This document shows positions 35,098-45,829 of a DNA stretch of 60,000 bases, one piece after another. The stretch is taken from contig CAIIXF020000009.1 of assembly GCA_903813345.2 (NCBI GenBank), positions 13,158,347-13,218,346 on the forward strand, in the 5' to 3' direction. A model generated the notes under the pieces. That model did no database searches, had not been told where the DNA came from, and saw only the letters and a program-made list of their open reading frames with translations. This DNA comes from Owenia fusiformis (Eukaryota > Annelida > Polychaeta > Sabellida > Oweniidae). Numbering within the stretch: position 1 is the stretch's first letter; every line of letters begins with the position of its first letter. Made by a program: the position numbers and the translations under genes.

Positions 35098-36994
35098 AGG
35101 GTGAAAGAAAAAATGTGTCACAATTTTGTGTCAGCCTGTATATGTTCAATTTTCTTTAAGAGCGAAATAATATACCGCAGGGAAATCAGAAGGTTGATAC
35201 GTGAATGTCTATGTGACCCAATATATCAAAGTTACAGTATCAATGCGTAATAAAAACTGAATCAAATTCACCTTTGTTTCTCTAAGAGGTCCCTGGTGTG
35301 ACTTAGTTACAGTCCTTAATCAATTTAAATCAACAGTCGCTAAATTAGAATTAATGGTGTAAAATGTATCTGAGTCGGTCCTTAACATGTTAACGGCCTC
35401 CAGTCAGAGAATGAGACAATGCAGAAATTCACGTTTTAATTTGAAAGCGAAGACGTATATTGCAATTAGTTTCATCAAATACGATCTTAGTAACACCTGT
35501 ATCGTTTTTTCCGAGGCTAGCACTTCTAAGGTTACGAGAAAACCTGCTTTATCAAAAATGTAATCAATTATTGAGAGATAAAATCGTGAGAATTTCTGTC
35601 TACTCAGTTGTGACATAGCTGACTTCAAAGCGAACAGATAAAACAGATGACAAACAAACAAATAAACAAACAAAAACAGATAGAAAAACAATGTATTTTT
35701 ATTTCTGTGGAGATTCCTCTCTATGGTAATATACTTTCAGGACGATAGGCTCCTTTACTTAAGTGATAATCCTTACTAAAAATTGTATTTCAGTGATGAA
35801 ATTCAATTTATATGTCCCGGGGCGTAGGTAATTTGCAGTTTTCCCCTAAAAACACACTCACGTATCCGTCACCAGGGACAACATTTTCCTCTTTTATTCA
35901 CCTCGGGAAAGGGTTCTCAAGTTCATTTACTTAAGAGAATAATAAAGTTGGTAGGATAACCGGCGAAACGCGAATCGTCGAAAATAAATCATCATTCTCT
36001 GAAGTAAATGAATTTGAGTTATTTAATGTATTTTTATATTTTCGAATTTCATTTAGGCTACTTTGTATTCCACTACATTTATCATTTGATCGCACGTAAA
36101 AAACGGTATACAAACAGGATTAACCACAAAATACAAAGATGATTCATGAATAACCTCATTGTCGTCTTTTCTTGCTATACATCAGTTAATAAAATCCCAA
36201 TACGGGATCCTGTGTTCTAAGAGTTCAAGAGCAGCCTATCGTCAGTATTTACATAAAACAATTAGGAGATGCCTGTCCGTTGCAAGTGCTATTGAGAGCT
36301 TTGCAATCCACTGAGCTGTGCATTTGATACTCATCAAATCTCTGTTTTTTTTCAACAAAAAGGGAACTAATAGACGGCCGTGATTTCTCGTGCTGTAAGG
36401 TGTGAAGGTTTGCATAATAAAAGTAACATGTTTCCCTGATGTACAACTGTGAGGCAGATAAGATGCAACATTTGAACAAGCTTATTAATATGACCTTATA
36501 CAATTGCAATAATAAAATCAAGTCAAAATATACATATATATGAAAATAAACCAAGAGTACCCATCGAATTAAAATTAATTTTGACCTTTGCGGAAGGTTC
36601 TAAAAAATACACATTTCTTTTATACACTTACCTGATGTGTTGTCAAGGAATCCCAAGAGTTGAGAATGTGTTTTTCTTTTCAAATCTGACAACCTTATGT
36701 TTTCCGTATCAATATGAAGTAGTTAAATAAATCCTTCTTCTCATCCCTCATGCATACTTAATAATGATATATTTCTTATTTGGAATCTCAATCCTTGCGT
36801 AAGATGTCCTACCATTCACTTTATAATCTCAAACGCAATGTTTAGAAGGATTGCCCAATCTTTTCATCAGTTATCACTGTTGTTAGTATTCTATCTCTTC
36901 CCTTTTCTGTCATTTTATTTAAACAATTAGCCCGTGAATTCAGATATTCGGATTTCCAATTATGACATTTCATCCAAAGGGCGTCTTATAGATA
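35098..36994. other. Intergenic, nothing recognised
   Basis: Open frames at 35404-35691 and 36249-36554 on the minus strand are AT-rich or hydrophobic by composition, without clear splice sites or homology. Nothing supported. Confidence 0.35.
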
Positions 36995-37189
36995 CACTCC
37001 CCTCCAAAAGCTTGAAAATTCAGACCCTATTGTGTCATTTGTTTAAGTATGTTTTTGTCTGCCTATTTAAAAATCACCTGGCACCATATTTTCAACTTAT
37101 TACGACGTGAAAAAATCAAAAGTCAAACATAAACAGGCATTAAACAAATTCAATGGGGAGACAGGGTTGCAAAACTTATGGAGGGGGTG
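36995..37189. mobile_element. 195-bp TA-flanked MITE-like element
   Basis: The left end is CACTCCCCTCCA and the right end the near-complement TGGAGGGGGTG, each next to TA. It is too short to code. A third end of the same type occurs alone at 42333-42344. Confidence 0.6.
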
Positions 37190-37907
37190 TAAACACCTTA
37201 TTTTGTTGAGAGCGACAAATCAGCTCGTGGATCTGGATTGAGCGTAGGTGGGTGCTCCTCTTAGTACATGGATCCAATTTGCCAATTTGTCCAGAGATTT
37301 AGATGGCCTAAGGTCGTAAAGATGGGATCATTTGTTTCGCTAATTGTCCAGCATATATCCATACATTACTTGCGTATAAAATAACCATATACCAAAAGAT
37401 GGGCGAGCGCAATTGTGTGGATTTTTCGTAACCTTCAACAAGCTCTATATGTAATGCTGAAAGTATAAGGTTAAAATGATGATACATTTCATGATCTATT
37501 AGATATCCTCGTCAAATATGATGGAGAAATGAGCTCAATCGTAAGTAACGCAATTTTTTTAAAGAATTGGTAGGCCCTTGCATATATTCCCAGAGGTTCC
37601 ATCATAACTAGGGATCACATCAGTCCAAGGCGCAGACAACAAAAATGCCTCAATTTGAGGCAATCTTCCATTCATTTACTAGTTCAGGTTTTTAATTAGT
37701 CTTGTTAACTTAGGTTGTGCTGGAAACTGATATTTCAGCTATGCCGTTACATACATAGTAATTGTCTCAACACGTTTGGATTTCCTCTTACTACTTTACA
37801 AAAGCTAATACAAGATCAGATATAATATATTATAATTGCTGGCCTTGAACAATACGTCAAACGTATCCTGCTGATATTCTGGCGTTTTACTGGAGTTAAT
37901 GTGTTAC

Positions 37908-38036
37908 GCTCTTCATGACACTTGCCCATTGCCATATTCATTGCGATCGCTTCGTCTACTTTGGAACTTAGCTCTCGTCTCAGGGTAGCGAGAGTCTGAT
38001 AGACCACAATCGAATGCACCTTGATTTTGCCATACT
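37908..38036 (-). other. Candidate orphan exon
   Basis: A frame with a GATTTTTAG acceptor and a GTAACA donor, symmetrical phase 1 at both ends, encoding a helical stretch YQTLATLRRELSSKVDEA and one Cys. Partner exons were not found and the protein is not recognised. Confidence 0.25.
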
Positions 38037-38564
38037 CTAAAAATCCACAGGACGATTCTCAGTAAAATATCTTTTAAATTGGTATAAGCTTACTCCCATA
38101 AGCTGATTTTCTGTGAATATGAGCAATGAAAAGAGATATTATTTGTTTAGTATAATAGTAGGATTGTTGGTATAAGCTTACTCCCATACCGCAATATAAT
38201 ATACCTAATATGCAACTTAAAGATAAATTATTTATAACTTCCATTACATAGGCGAGATAATAATTCAATTGGATACTTTCTAAATAGCAGAAAAATCAAT
38301 GAAATCTAGTGCTGCCATCTTTTATTCAGCTTTTAATTTGGGCTAGAATTCCATTCACTTACATGCTAAAATCTTGGAAAAGTGGCTTAATTTCATGATT
38401 TATCAATGATTGACATACAAATAATCAAGGTTTAAAAGAATTTTAGCATTGCATCTATGGATATTTGGCCCAAGTTTTTTTAAATTGTCATAGAAAATTA
38501 TTCAAATTACATAACTGTGTAAATCAAAGCTATTATAGGAGAAACATTTCACCGAATTCATATA

Positions 38565-39704
38565 CCCTCTGTATCAGAAGTCTTTTCCTATTGAGAAAAC
38601 CCTTAAATAACTTTTGTATAAGGCAAGTAAACTGAATGAAACTTTCCACGCATAATTTGAGGCATATAATACACCCTCTGTGAAAATTTGGAGACAATTG
38701 ATTGATTTTTACTCAAAATATCACATATAGAACATAGCATATACCAAAAACACCAATGTGACTTTTTCCAAGTTTGTGACGTCAAACTTACCTAAGATTG
38801 CCAAACTGACCAAAATCAGGTTGCTCTGTAAAAGTATGCAGACAAAAGTCTTTATATATAAAATGCTAATTTTGAGCAGAATGTGTTATTAAATATACAA
38901 TAAAATGTACTCTGAATGTCCTCATACATTTTACTAACAGCCCTGGACCATGTTGTACTCCACTTAACCCTTTCCTGACCAAAATTATTTGAGGAATTCA
39001 GAAATATGTTGTCACAATAAGCACTGCTATCCTTAATATATCAATGTTCGGTACATTATGATTCAGAATTATTGCAATAAAATGGAAATATGATAGATTC
39101 TTTTGAATTAAATACCAAAATTACATCAAGAATATTTAGAAGATAAACCCCTGAGAAAATCATATTGACACATTAGTCACAAAATTATACTTATTGATGT
39201 CATTGGGCAGGAAAGGGGTAACTATTCAGGAAATATGGCATAACAATGAACAGATAGGCAATACTGTTCTAACACCCAAGTGTAAGGACTTTTGCATTGT
39301 TATTATACAGCTTTCAGTGACACCTATATTTTATGAAATATACAACTCTCATGAACAGGATCATTTGTAAAGTCTATAACATATTCTGATTGCTCATTAT
39401 TAGCATATTATATATAATTACCCTTGTCCACTTAGTTTTGCAAAGCAGTCTGACTTTGGTCAGTTTGGCAATCTTAGGTAAGTTTGACGTCACAAACTTG
39501 GAAAAAGTCACATCGGTGTTTTTGGTATATGCTATGTTCTATATGTGATATTTTGAGTAAAAATCAATCAATTGTCTCCAAATTTTCACAGAGGGTGTAT
39601 TATATGCCTCAATTTATGCTTGGAAAGTTTCATTAAGTTTACTTGCCTTATACAAAAGTTATTTAAGGGTTTTCTCAATAGGAAAAGACTTTTGATACAG
39701 AGGG
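38565..39704. mobile_element. TA-flanked element with long inverted repeats
   Basis: Arms of about 250 bases (38565-38815 and 39450-39704) match closely in inverted orientation. The ends are CCCTCTGTATCAGAAGTC and the complement of CCCTCTGTATCAAAAGTC. The loop of about 630 bases has no coding frame. Probably a non-autonomous foldback or MITE-type element. Confidence 0.85.
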
Positions 39705-39707
39705 TAT

Positions 39708-41100
39708 GCCATTTTAAAGAAGGAAATGTAAGTCATTAGAGGTCTAATATGCAAATCTCTTAAAATCTCACGAAAAACGAGATTTAGCGAGATTTCAAAA
39801 GCTAAATGGAAACTATACTATTGACCTTTTTCCATATAGATGGAAAATAGATGGCTTCATGGGTATTGGTAGGGCTCTGGTAGGGCTAGAATACATGTAA
39901 ATGTATTGCCAGATTTACTTTATTTCTTGATTTAAGAAGTAATTCCATTTGTATCAACTTAAAACACCATTGGAATATAACTATATGATCTTATTGACAC
40001 GTGGATTGTGATTTCAAATTGTAAGAGTAAATCAACTTTTAAAGATTTTTCAGCATTGTGTCAATGGGGTTTTAGCCCGACCTTTTTTAGACAACTAAAA
40101 ATCATTAGAATTTGATTAAAGGATAAGTAACAGTGCAAGTCAAAGTTGTTTTGATAGAAAATTACACAGATAATTCAAATATGCCATAAAGTAAGAAAAG
40201 TTTAGTCTTTAACGTTTTATGACATCACACTAATTTTTGTCTCTGCAACTTCTTTTTGGCAGAAAATATCATTTTTAGTTCAAAAATGCATAAAAACGTC
40301 GGAATTGGCTGAATATGTGAAAAATTTATCCTTTTAGGCTAGAAAGGGTTAATTTGCCCTACCCCAAATACGTCTAAATATGCTAGTCTAACTTTGCCAC
40401 TGTGACGTCACAAATCTAACCTGACTATCTCTGAGTTTATTGAAGAAAATGATACGTCTGACAAACAGCTTTCATTCCCTATATGGCACACCTTCTACTA
40501 AGAGGGGCATCATTGACTAAATCTACGACAAAGACCCTATGTCCCGAGGATTTTGACTGAAATTTGGCCATTTTCGCCCAAATCTAAGTAAATAGCAGTT
40601 TCCCCCACAGCTGTATTTTGAAATAAATATTGCTACAATGTAGCAATTTAAAAATCACATATGCTTACTGTTTCTGTTGACCTGACACGTGTATCTAGCC
40701 TGTAAAAATGAAAAATCGCTACATTGTAGCAATTTCAGTGAGATGTGGGCCCTCAAAATCATGTAATTTTAGCAAAAAATAAAGAATAAACCTGCAATTT
40801 TGACGGAAATTCAATGGGCTTTCCTTCATGTATGACCTCTAATGACCATTCTTATACGCACAAAAGGGTTGAAAGTGATTTTAAATCATTGTTTGCCCTA
40901 CGCAGAACGAAAAAATCGATTCTGTTCTCAAATTCTGCTAGAATATTGGTCTCTGGCCAACTAGCAGACAATTTTAGGCCCAATATTAATGGTAAAAATG
41001 CAGATCTCCTAAAATCTCATTAAAACGAGACTTTAACGAGATTTCAAAGCTATATGGAAAAAGGACCAGGCAATGTATAATTACAAATCACCATAAAATG
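39708..41100. repeat. Region bounded by direct repeats
   Basis: A segment with TAAAATCTCACGAAAAACGA followed by GAGATTT and GCTA (39748-39806) recurs in diverged form and the same orientation at 40998-41053. Near each copy the word CATTAGAGGTC occurs, inverted between the two sides (39733, 40834). A perfect AATTGCTACA-type palindrome lies at 40626-40650, with a related one at 40718-40733. No gene is seen. Confidence 0.5.
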
Positions 41101-41561
41101 ATCATCATAGGCCCTCGTCAATGATAGCTCGCGTAAATTTTGATTCTCATCGCATGTTTCTGTTTTTCAACTAGAAATAAAAATATATTATCCTTGAAAA
41201 GAACTAATTTATGCATATTGTTCACGATGGCACGCATGGAACTACAACCAGAAAGACGTTGGATAAAACCTATCCTTTACATTCGTTCGACTTCACTTTT
41301 TAAAAGAGAGCTTCGTCTTTATGACTGGACTCTGCGCGCAGGGTAGATAAATCAATGCGTCTAGCTTGTTACATAATTCCTTGTTCCATCTAACACATTC
41401 AGACATTGTGATGGCCAGCTGTGGCACATGTTGAAGTGGGCGATACAACGAATATATAGTGTCGTGACTGCTCATATCAAGATGTTACCTCAGCCTATAT
41501 GAGCATTGGAAGGAAAACTAGAAAACGGCAACCCCACAGAGTAGCAAACCCCAACGAACAC

Positions 41562-41978
41562 TATACAAATCATGAATCTGTACAGTCACAATGTAATATT
41601 TATCATCTACTCTTCCCTTCAATAAATATTTGAGATCATTGTAGTATCATGTAACCATACTTTCAAGATAACTCTAAGTAATGGTGAATTCCTGCTCTAG
41701 GCAGCCATTTTGAATTTTCTGAGGCACAAATCAGAAAAACAATACCACAATTGTGATCTACTCTGAAATTCCTTCAATTTGAGTATAATATAGCCATGCT
41801 TTCAAGAGATCAGAAAATAATTGCGAAATCCCACATTATGCAGCCATTTTGAATTTTACGAAGCCCGAATCAGAAAAACGATACAATATTTGCAATCTAC
41901 ACTAAATTGCCTTTCATTTGAGTATAAAAAAGCTATACTTCATCCCAAAATTAGCGCAAGTTCCTGTTTTCGCAACCC
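41562..41978. repeat. 139-bp degenerate tandem repeat, about 3 copies
   Basis: GCAGCCATTTTGAATTTT starts at 41701 and 41840. A more diverged copy precedes them, and all share CAGAAAAACAAT-like and TTTGAGTATAA-like words. Confidence 0.7.
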
Positions 41979-42332
41979 CCCATTCACGGCCACTGGGGGT
42001 CAGGGTGAAAAACATGGGATATGTGAAATAGATAGATGTTGTGAATATACTACCAAAATTTCAGATAAAAATATTTATCACTTTTGTTTAAGATAAAAAA
42101 CATACCGTAGTAAGATTTTTGCAAATCCCGCCATTTTTAAACCGGCAGCCATCTCGAAAAAAAATTATTTGGGTAAAAATATTCACCAATATACCTGTTT
42201 CCACCAAATATGAAGAAAATCTGTCAACTAGTATTCGAGTTATATTCCGGACAGGCGAACGGACGGACGGAGGGCATGGATAACTTTGATATGTTTGGTG
42301 ATTTGACTGGTTTTGATAGGTTGTCCAATTTA

Positions 42333-42344
42333 TGGAGGGGAGTG
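42333..42344. repeat. Lone MITE-type end
   Basis: TGGAGGGGAGTG followed by TA, matching the ends of the 36995-37189 element. It could be the right end of a second, longer element, preceded by repeated GGACGGAC at 42251-42268. Confidence 0.45.
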
Positions 42345-42691
42345 TAATTATTCACTCTATGTTGATGTATGCAAGGTTTGCCTTAAATTGAAGCATTCCT
42401 CAATATATCATAAAATCAAGCAAAACAACCAGCATAGAAAGCCCATGGTAGAACTAAAAACATGTTGGAAGAAGAATGGACCATAGAAGCAGTGAGTCAA
42501 TGACCATTTTTACGTAACGTCAACAATTTTAACTTAATAACTTATTGGCAAATGGATACCCTTTCAACCGACACTTTTAAAATAAGTGCTCAGACTACAC
42601 GACAATGGGATTTCATGTCAGAAACGTCAATGGCGGCAAGTAGAGGTGACGCATTTAAAAGCATACAAATGTGTTGGCCATTACCCTAGTG

Positions 42692-42709
42692 CCCCCCCCC
42701 CCCCCCCCC
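42692..42709 (+). repeat. Poly(C) tract of 18
   Basis: Eighteen consecutive C, striking in this AT-rich setting. Length may be inexact because of sequencing. Confidence 0.95.
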
Positions 42710-43310
42710 TAGTCCACTAAACTCATCCAAGTAGATTCTTGGATTGATACACAGAGTCAACACTTTAGTCGAGAGGAAAGCAATAATCCTCGGGAATAGG
42801 AAATTGAAATATATTAATATATTGTCATCTGCGTTAACACACGTTAACTGTATGAAGGGAGGAACGTACTGAGTGGATGATGTCTGCATCTCTAGCTACG
42901 TTCGGATTATGATGTACGAGGGGTGATTCAAAAGTAATGGACAAAATTTTATAGGCATACTAAATTTCACCCAATCAGTCTAATTTTTTCACAGTGAATA
43001 GATCAATCAATTCTCTACTTTGTGTCGAATTCTCATTTAAATGCATTTGAAATTGTTTCAGCTATGCGTAACCATGGTAACAAGGGTAAGCATGGGTGGA
43101 ATTGGTTTTTTAATGATAATTGAATGGTTTTGTCATATTTGCTTGATTTCGTTTTAATGACTCAATTACCACACATGATATGTCTAACAAGCATGGTAAT
43201 GCAATTGTCAAGCAAGACTCACATGCCCATGTGTTTGCTGTTGAGTTCTAAATTCAGCAACCAATTGTGCTATGACATCACAATGATATTTCTAAGAATG
43301 ATGAGTCACA

Positions 43311-44567
43311 GTGAGTCAGAAAGTAGATCAGACTCTTAGACTCACACACATCCAAGAAATGTCTACTTTACAACAAATCAAAGTTAAGCAAAGGATTGTT
43401 ATTGAATATTTGGTAGCTACTGGAGAGACAAGGCAGGCAGTTGTCAAGAAAATAAAAGAGACACATGGAGACAAGGCCTTGTCAAGGCAAGCCATTGAGC
43501 GATGGTACAAACACTTTAGTGAAGGGGATACGAGAGTCTTAGATCTAAAGCGATCTGGAAGGCCCAAGACTGGCCGCACTGATAACACTATTCACCATGT
43601 AGAGTCCATCCTAAATGCAGACAGGAGATTGACACTGAGAGAAATAAGTTCCATTACAGATGTTTCCTACTCTACAGTACAAAGGATTGTAAAATGCGAC
43701 CTAAATATGAAAAGGGTGTGTGCCAAGTGGATTCCTAAGCTTCTTACCGAAGAACAAAAGCTACAACGTGTCGAAGTTGCGCAGGATTTTCTGAAGCAAT
43801 ACAACATTGAAGGAGAAGGATTTCTAAAGCGTATAATCACTACTGACGAATCATGGCTATACTTTAGAGATCCAGAAACTAAACTACAATCTACACAGTA
43901 TATCAAAAAGGGTGAGCGGCGCCCAACAAAGGCTAGGCAAAGCAGATCCTCTGACAAAGTGATGATTGTTCCCTTCTTCGATTATGATGGCGTGATCCTG
44001 ACCCACTATGTTCCTCCTCATCAGACTATCACAGGGAAATACTTCACCAAGGTAAACATGATATTTTCATCCGTTTTAATCAATGTCAATTTAAAAGGAG
44101 AGAATGAAGTCATAATAGCTTAAGCAAGATTAATAATTTGAAAATAGATAAATAAATGAATGAATAAATAAATAATGATATTTCACTTTCAGGTTCTAAA
44201 ATGCAATCTTGGACAGGCACTTCAAAAGAAAAGGAAAGACACAAGAGACAATCGTTTGTTACACATGGACAATGCCCCAGCACACAGGTCCAAGCTAGTT
44301 CAGGATACTCTTGCAGCATTCATGGACATGCCTCAACTTCCACATGCTCCATATAGCCCTGATACTGCTCCTTGTGATTTCTATCTTTTTCCCACCCTTA
44401 AGATGGCATTAAAGGGACAATCCTTTCAGACATTAGCTGAGCTGCAAATGGCTGTACAAAAACAGCTGAACACCATGGCTGCTGATGGATTTGGGCATGT
44501 GTTCTCTGCATGGGTGCGCCGACAGAAGAAAGTAATTGAACTTGGAGGAGAATACATTGAGGATTGA
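43311..44567 (+). CDS. Mariner-family transposase, two exons
   Basis: Exons are 43311-44051 and 44193-44567, joined in phase 0 across a 141-bp GT-AG intron, giving 371 residues. The N-terminus has paired helix-turn-helix modules ending in RSGRPKT, which bind the inverted repeats. The catalytic domain carries ITTDESW (D179), HMDNAPAHRS (D273) and PYSPDTAPCDFYLFP (D309), the DDD triad of mariner-type cut-and-paste enzymes. The last two Asp are 36 apart by my count, slightly more than in classical DD34D mariners. An alternative start is the ATG at 43359 (MSTLQQ), closer to the usual mariner length. Without splicing, the frame stops at 44123 before the second catalytic Asp. An intron is unusual in this family. 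Confidence 0.93.
44052..44192 (+). other. Intron in the mariner transposase
   Basis: Donor CAAG|GTAAAC and acceptor TTTCACTTTCAG. Removal restores the transposase frame from GKYFTK to VLKCNL. Confidence 0.85.
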
Positions 44568-45183
44568 ATATAATTCAAATGGATGATCATTAGGAATAAT
44601 AAGGACTGATATGGATTATTATTGAACTTACTGCGATATGCTTTTCATATACATCTTGCATTGCAAAATATATTGCACCAGCAAACTTTTCATTGAAAAT
44701 CCATTTGTTATTATGATGAAAATAGCCTTAAAAATGGATTCCGGGTGTATGCACCATGATCCAAGAGAAGTGCTCTATCTCAAAATGTATTTGCATTTAG
44801 TTAATAAAATTTTAACATCTAATAGATAATTGATTAATCTTTATTTGTACAAAGTTTCATTCAAATCTGGTAAAGGTAAGCGTGCCTATAAAATTTTGTC
44901 CATTACTTTTGAATCACCCCTCGTATTTTACATTTAATGTTAGACATTCCCTTATTAAATGTACATCTACAAATATTCACAAAATATGTCAACAACGTGT
45001 TTTCATCAACTCAGATGCGTTGGTTTTGTTCATGGATGGAGGTTCTTTTATATTCTTTATCCTCGGGTTTGTTCTGATGTTTGGACTGATGGGCGTTTTT
45101 GCTTTGAAAGATTGTGGGCTGTCTGACCGTGTTGTGCGATCTGAGTTATATAATCTCAATTCCTAGGGGTTGTTATGTAATTT

Positions 45184-45829
45184 TTGTTCTCTATTCTTGC
45201 ACTTTGCGTTTCCCTCATCCATTAGACGCCTTCCATTAAAGGCGAGGTCTCTAGAGGATCCGCTCATAAATTTTTATGATGTAAAGCAATGCATAGTGTG
45301 ATATCACGCGGTACAAACTTCGACCGTTAATTTGAATTTTTGACCTACCGGATGTTTGAAAATCATGGATTACGAGTCTCATAATGCACCGTTTTCTTCA
45401 AACTTGTTCCATTAAAAGCAGAACAAAAATCCCTCTCTGTTGGTACATTATTCTTCTAAACAGAGTCCCTACTTCGAGCGGCATTTTGGTCCCCAGCTTT
45501 AAGAAGGCCTTCTAACAGCTGGGGACCAAAACGCTGCTAGAACGAGGAACTCTTTACAAAAAAGAAATGAACCGACAGAAAGGCAATTTTGTTTTGCTTT
45601 TAATGGTATAAGTTTAAAGAAAAACGGTGCAGTGTGAGACTCGCAATCCTTGATTTTCAAACATCCGGTATGTCAAAAATTCAAATTAACGGACGAAGTT
45701 AGTATCGCGTGGATATACAGCAGTAAAGTCAGAATTCCCTTTAATCATTTAAATAGTGAACCTTCTTATGAAGTGTCTCGCAATAGAAAACAACATGTCA
45801 TTAATTGTTCTCTATTCTTGCACTTTGCG
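45184..45829. mobile_element. Foldback bracketed by 25-bp direct repeats
   Basis: Two inverted arms of about 200 bases (45297-45498, 45520-45713) meet at AGCTTTAAGAAGGCCTTCTA. They share segments such as GGACCAAAA, CGGTGCA, GAGACTCG and CATCCGGTA. About 90-100 bases further out on each side is the identical word TTGTTCTCTATTCTTGCACT plus TTGCG (45184-45208, 45805-45829) in direct orientation. No coding frame. Confidence 0.85.

Larger units (their letters stand above)
42917..44923 (+). mobile_element. Complete mariner-like transposon
   Basis: 2007 bases between TA dinucleotides (42915-42916, 44924-44925). The terminal inverted repeats are 41 bases and perfect, beginning CGAGGGGTGATTCAAAAGTA (42917-42957 and 44883-44923). 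It encodes one transposase in two exons. Perfect ends and an open reading frame indicate recent activity. Confidence 0.95.

Noticed and set aside
36249-36554. Minus-strand frame with a hydrophobic start and some Cys
   Set aside because: Mostly AT-driven composition and no convincing splice sites.
41293-41425. Possible terminal exon (minus) after GTGCCACAG
   Set aside because: An acceptor is present but no upstream partner of matching phase was found.
36995-42344. CRISPR-like or regularly spaced repeat arrays among the tandem repeats in the window
   Set aside because: All arrays are directly abutting tandem repeats or inverted arms in eukaryotic DNA, without unique spacers.
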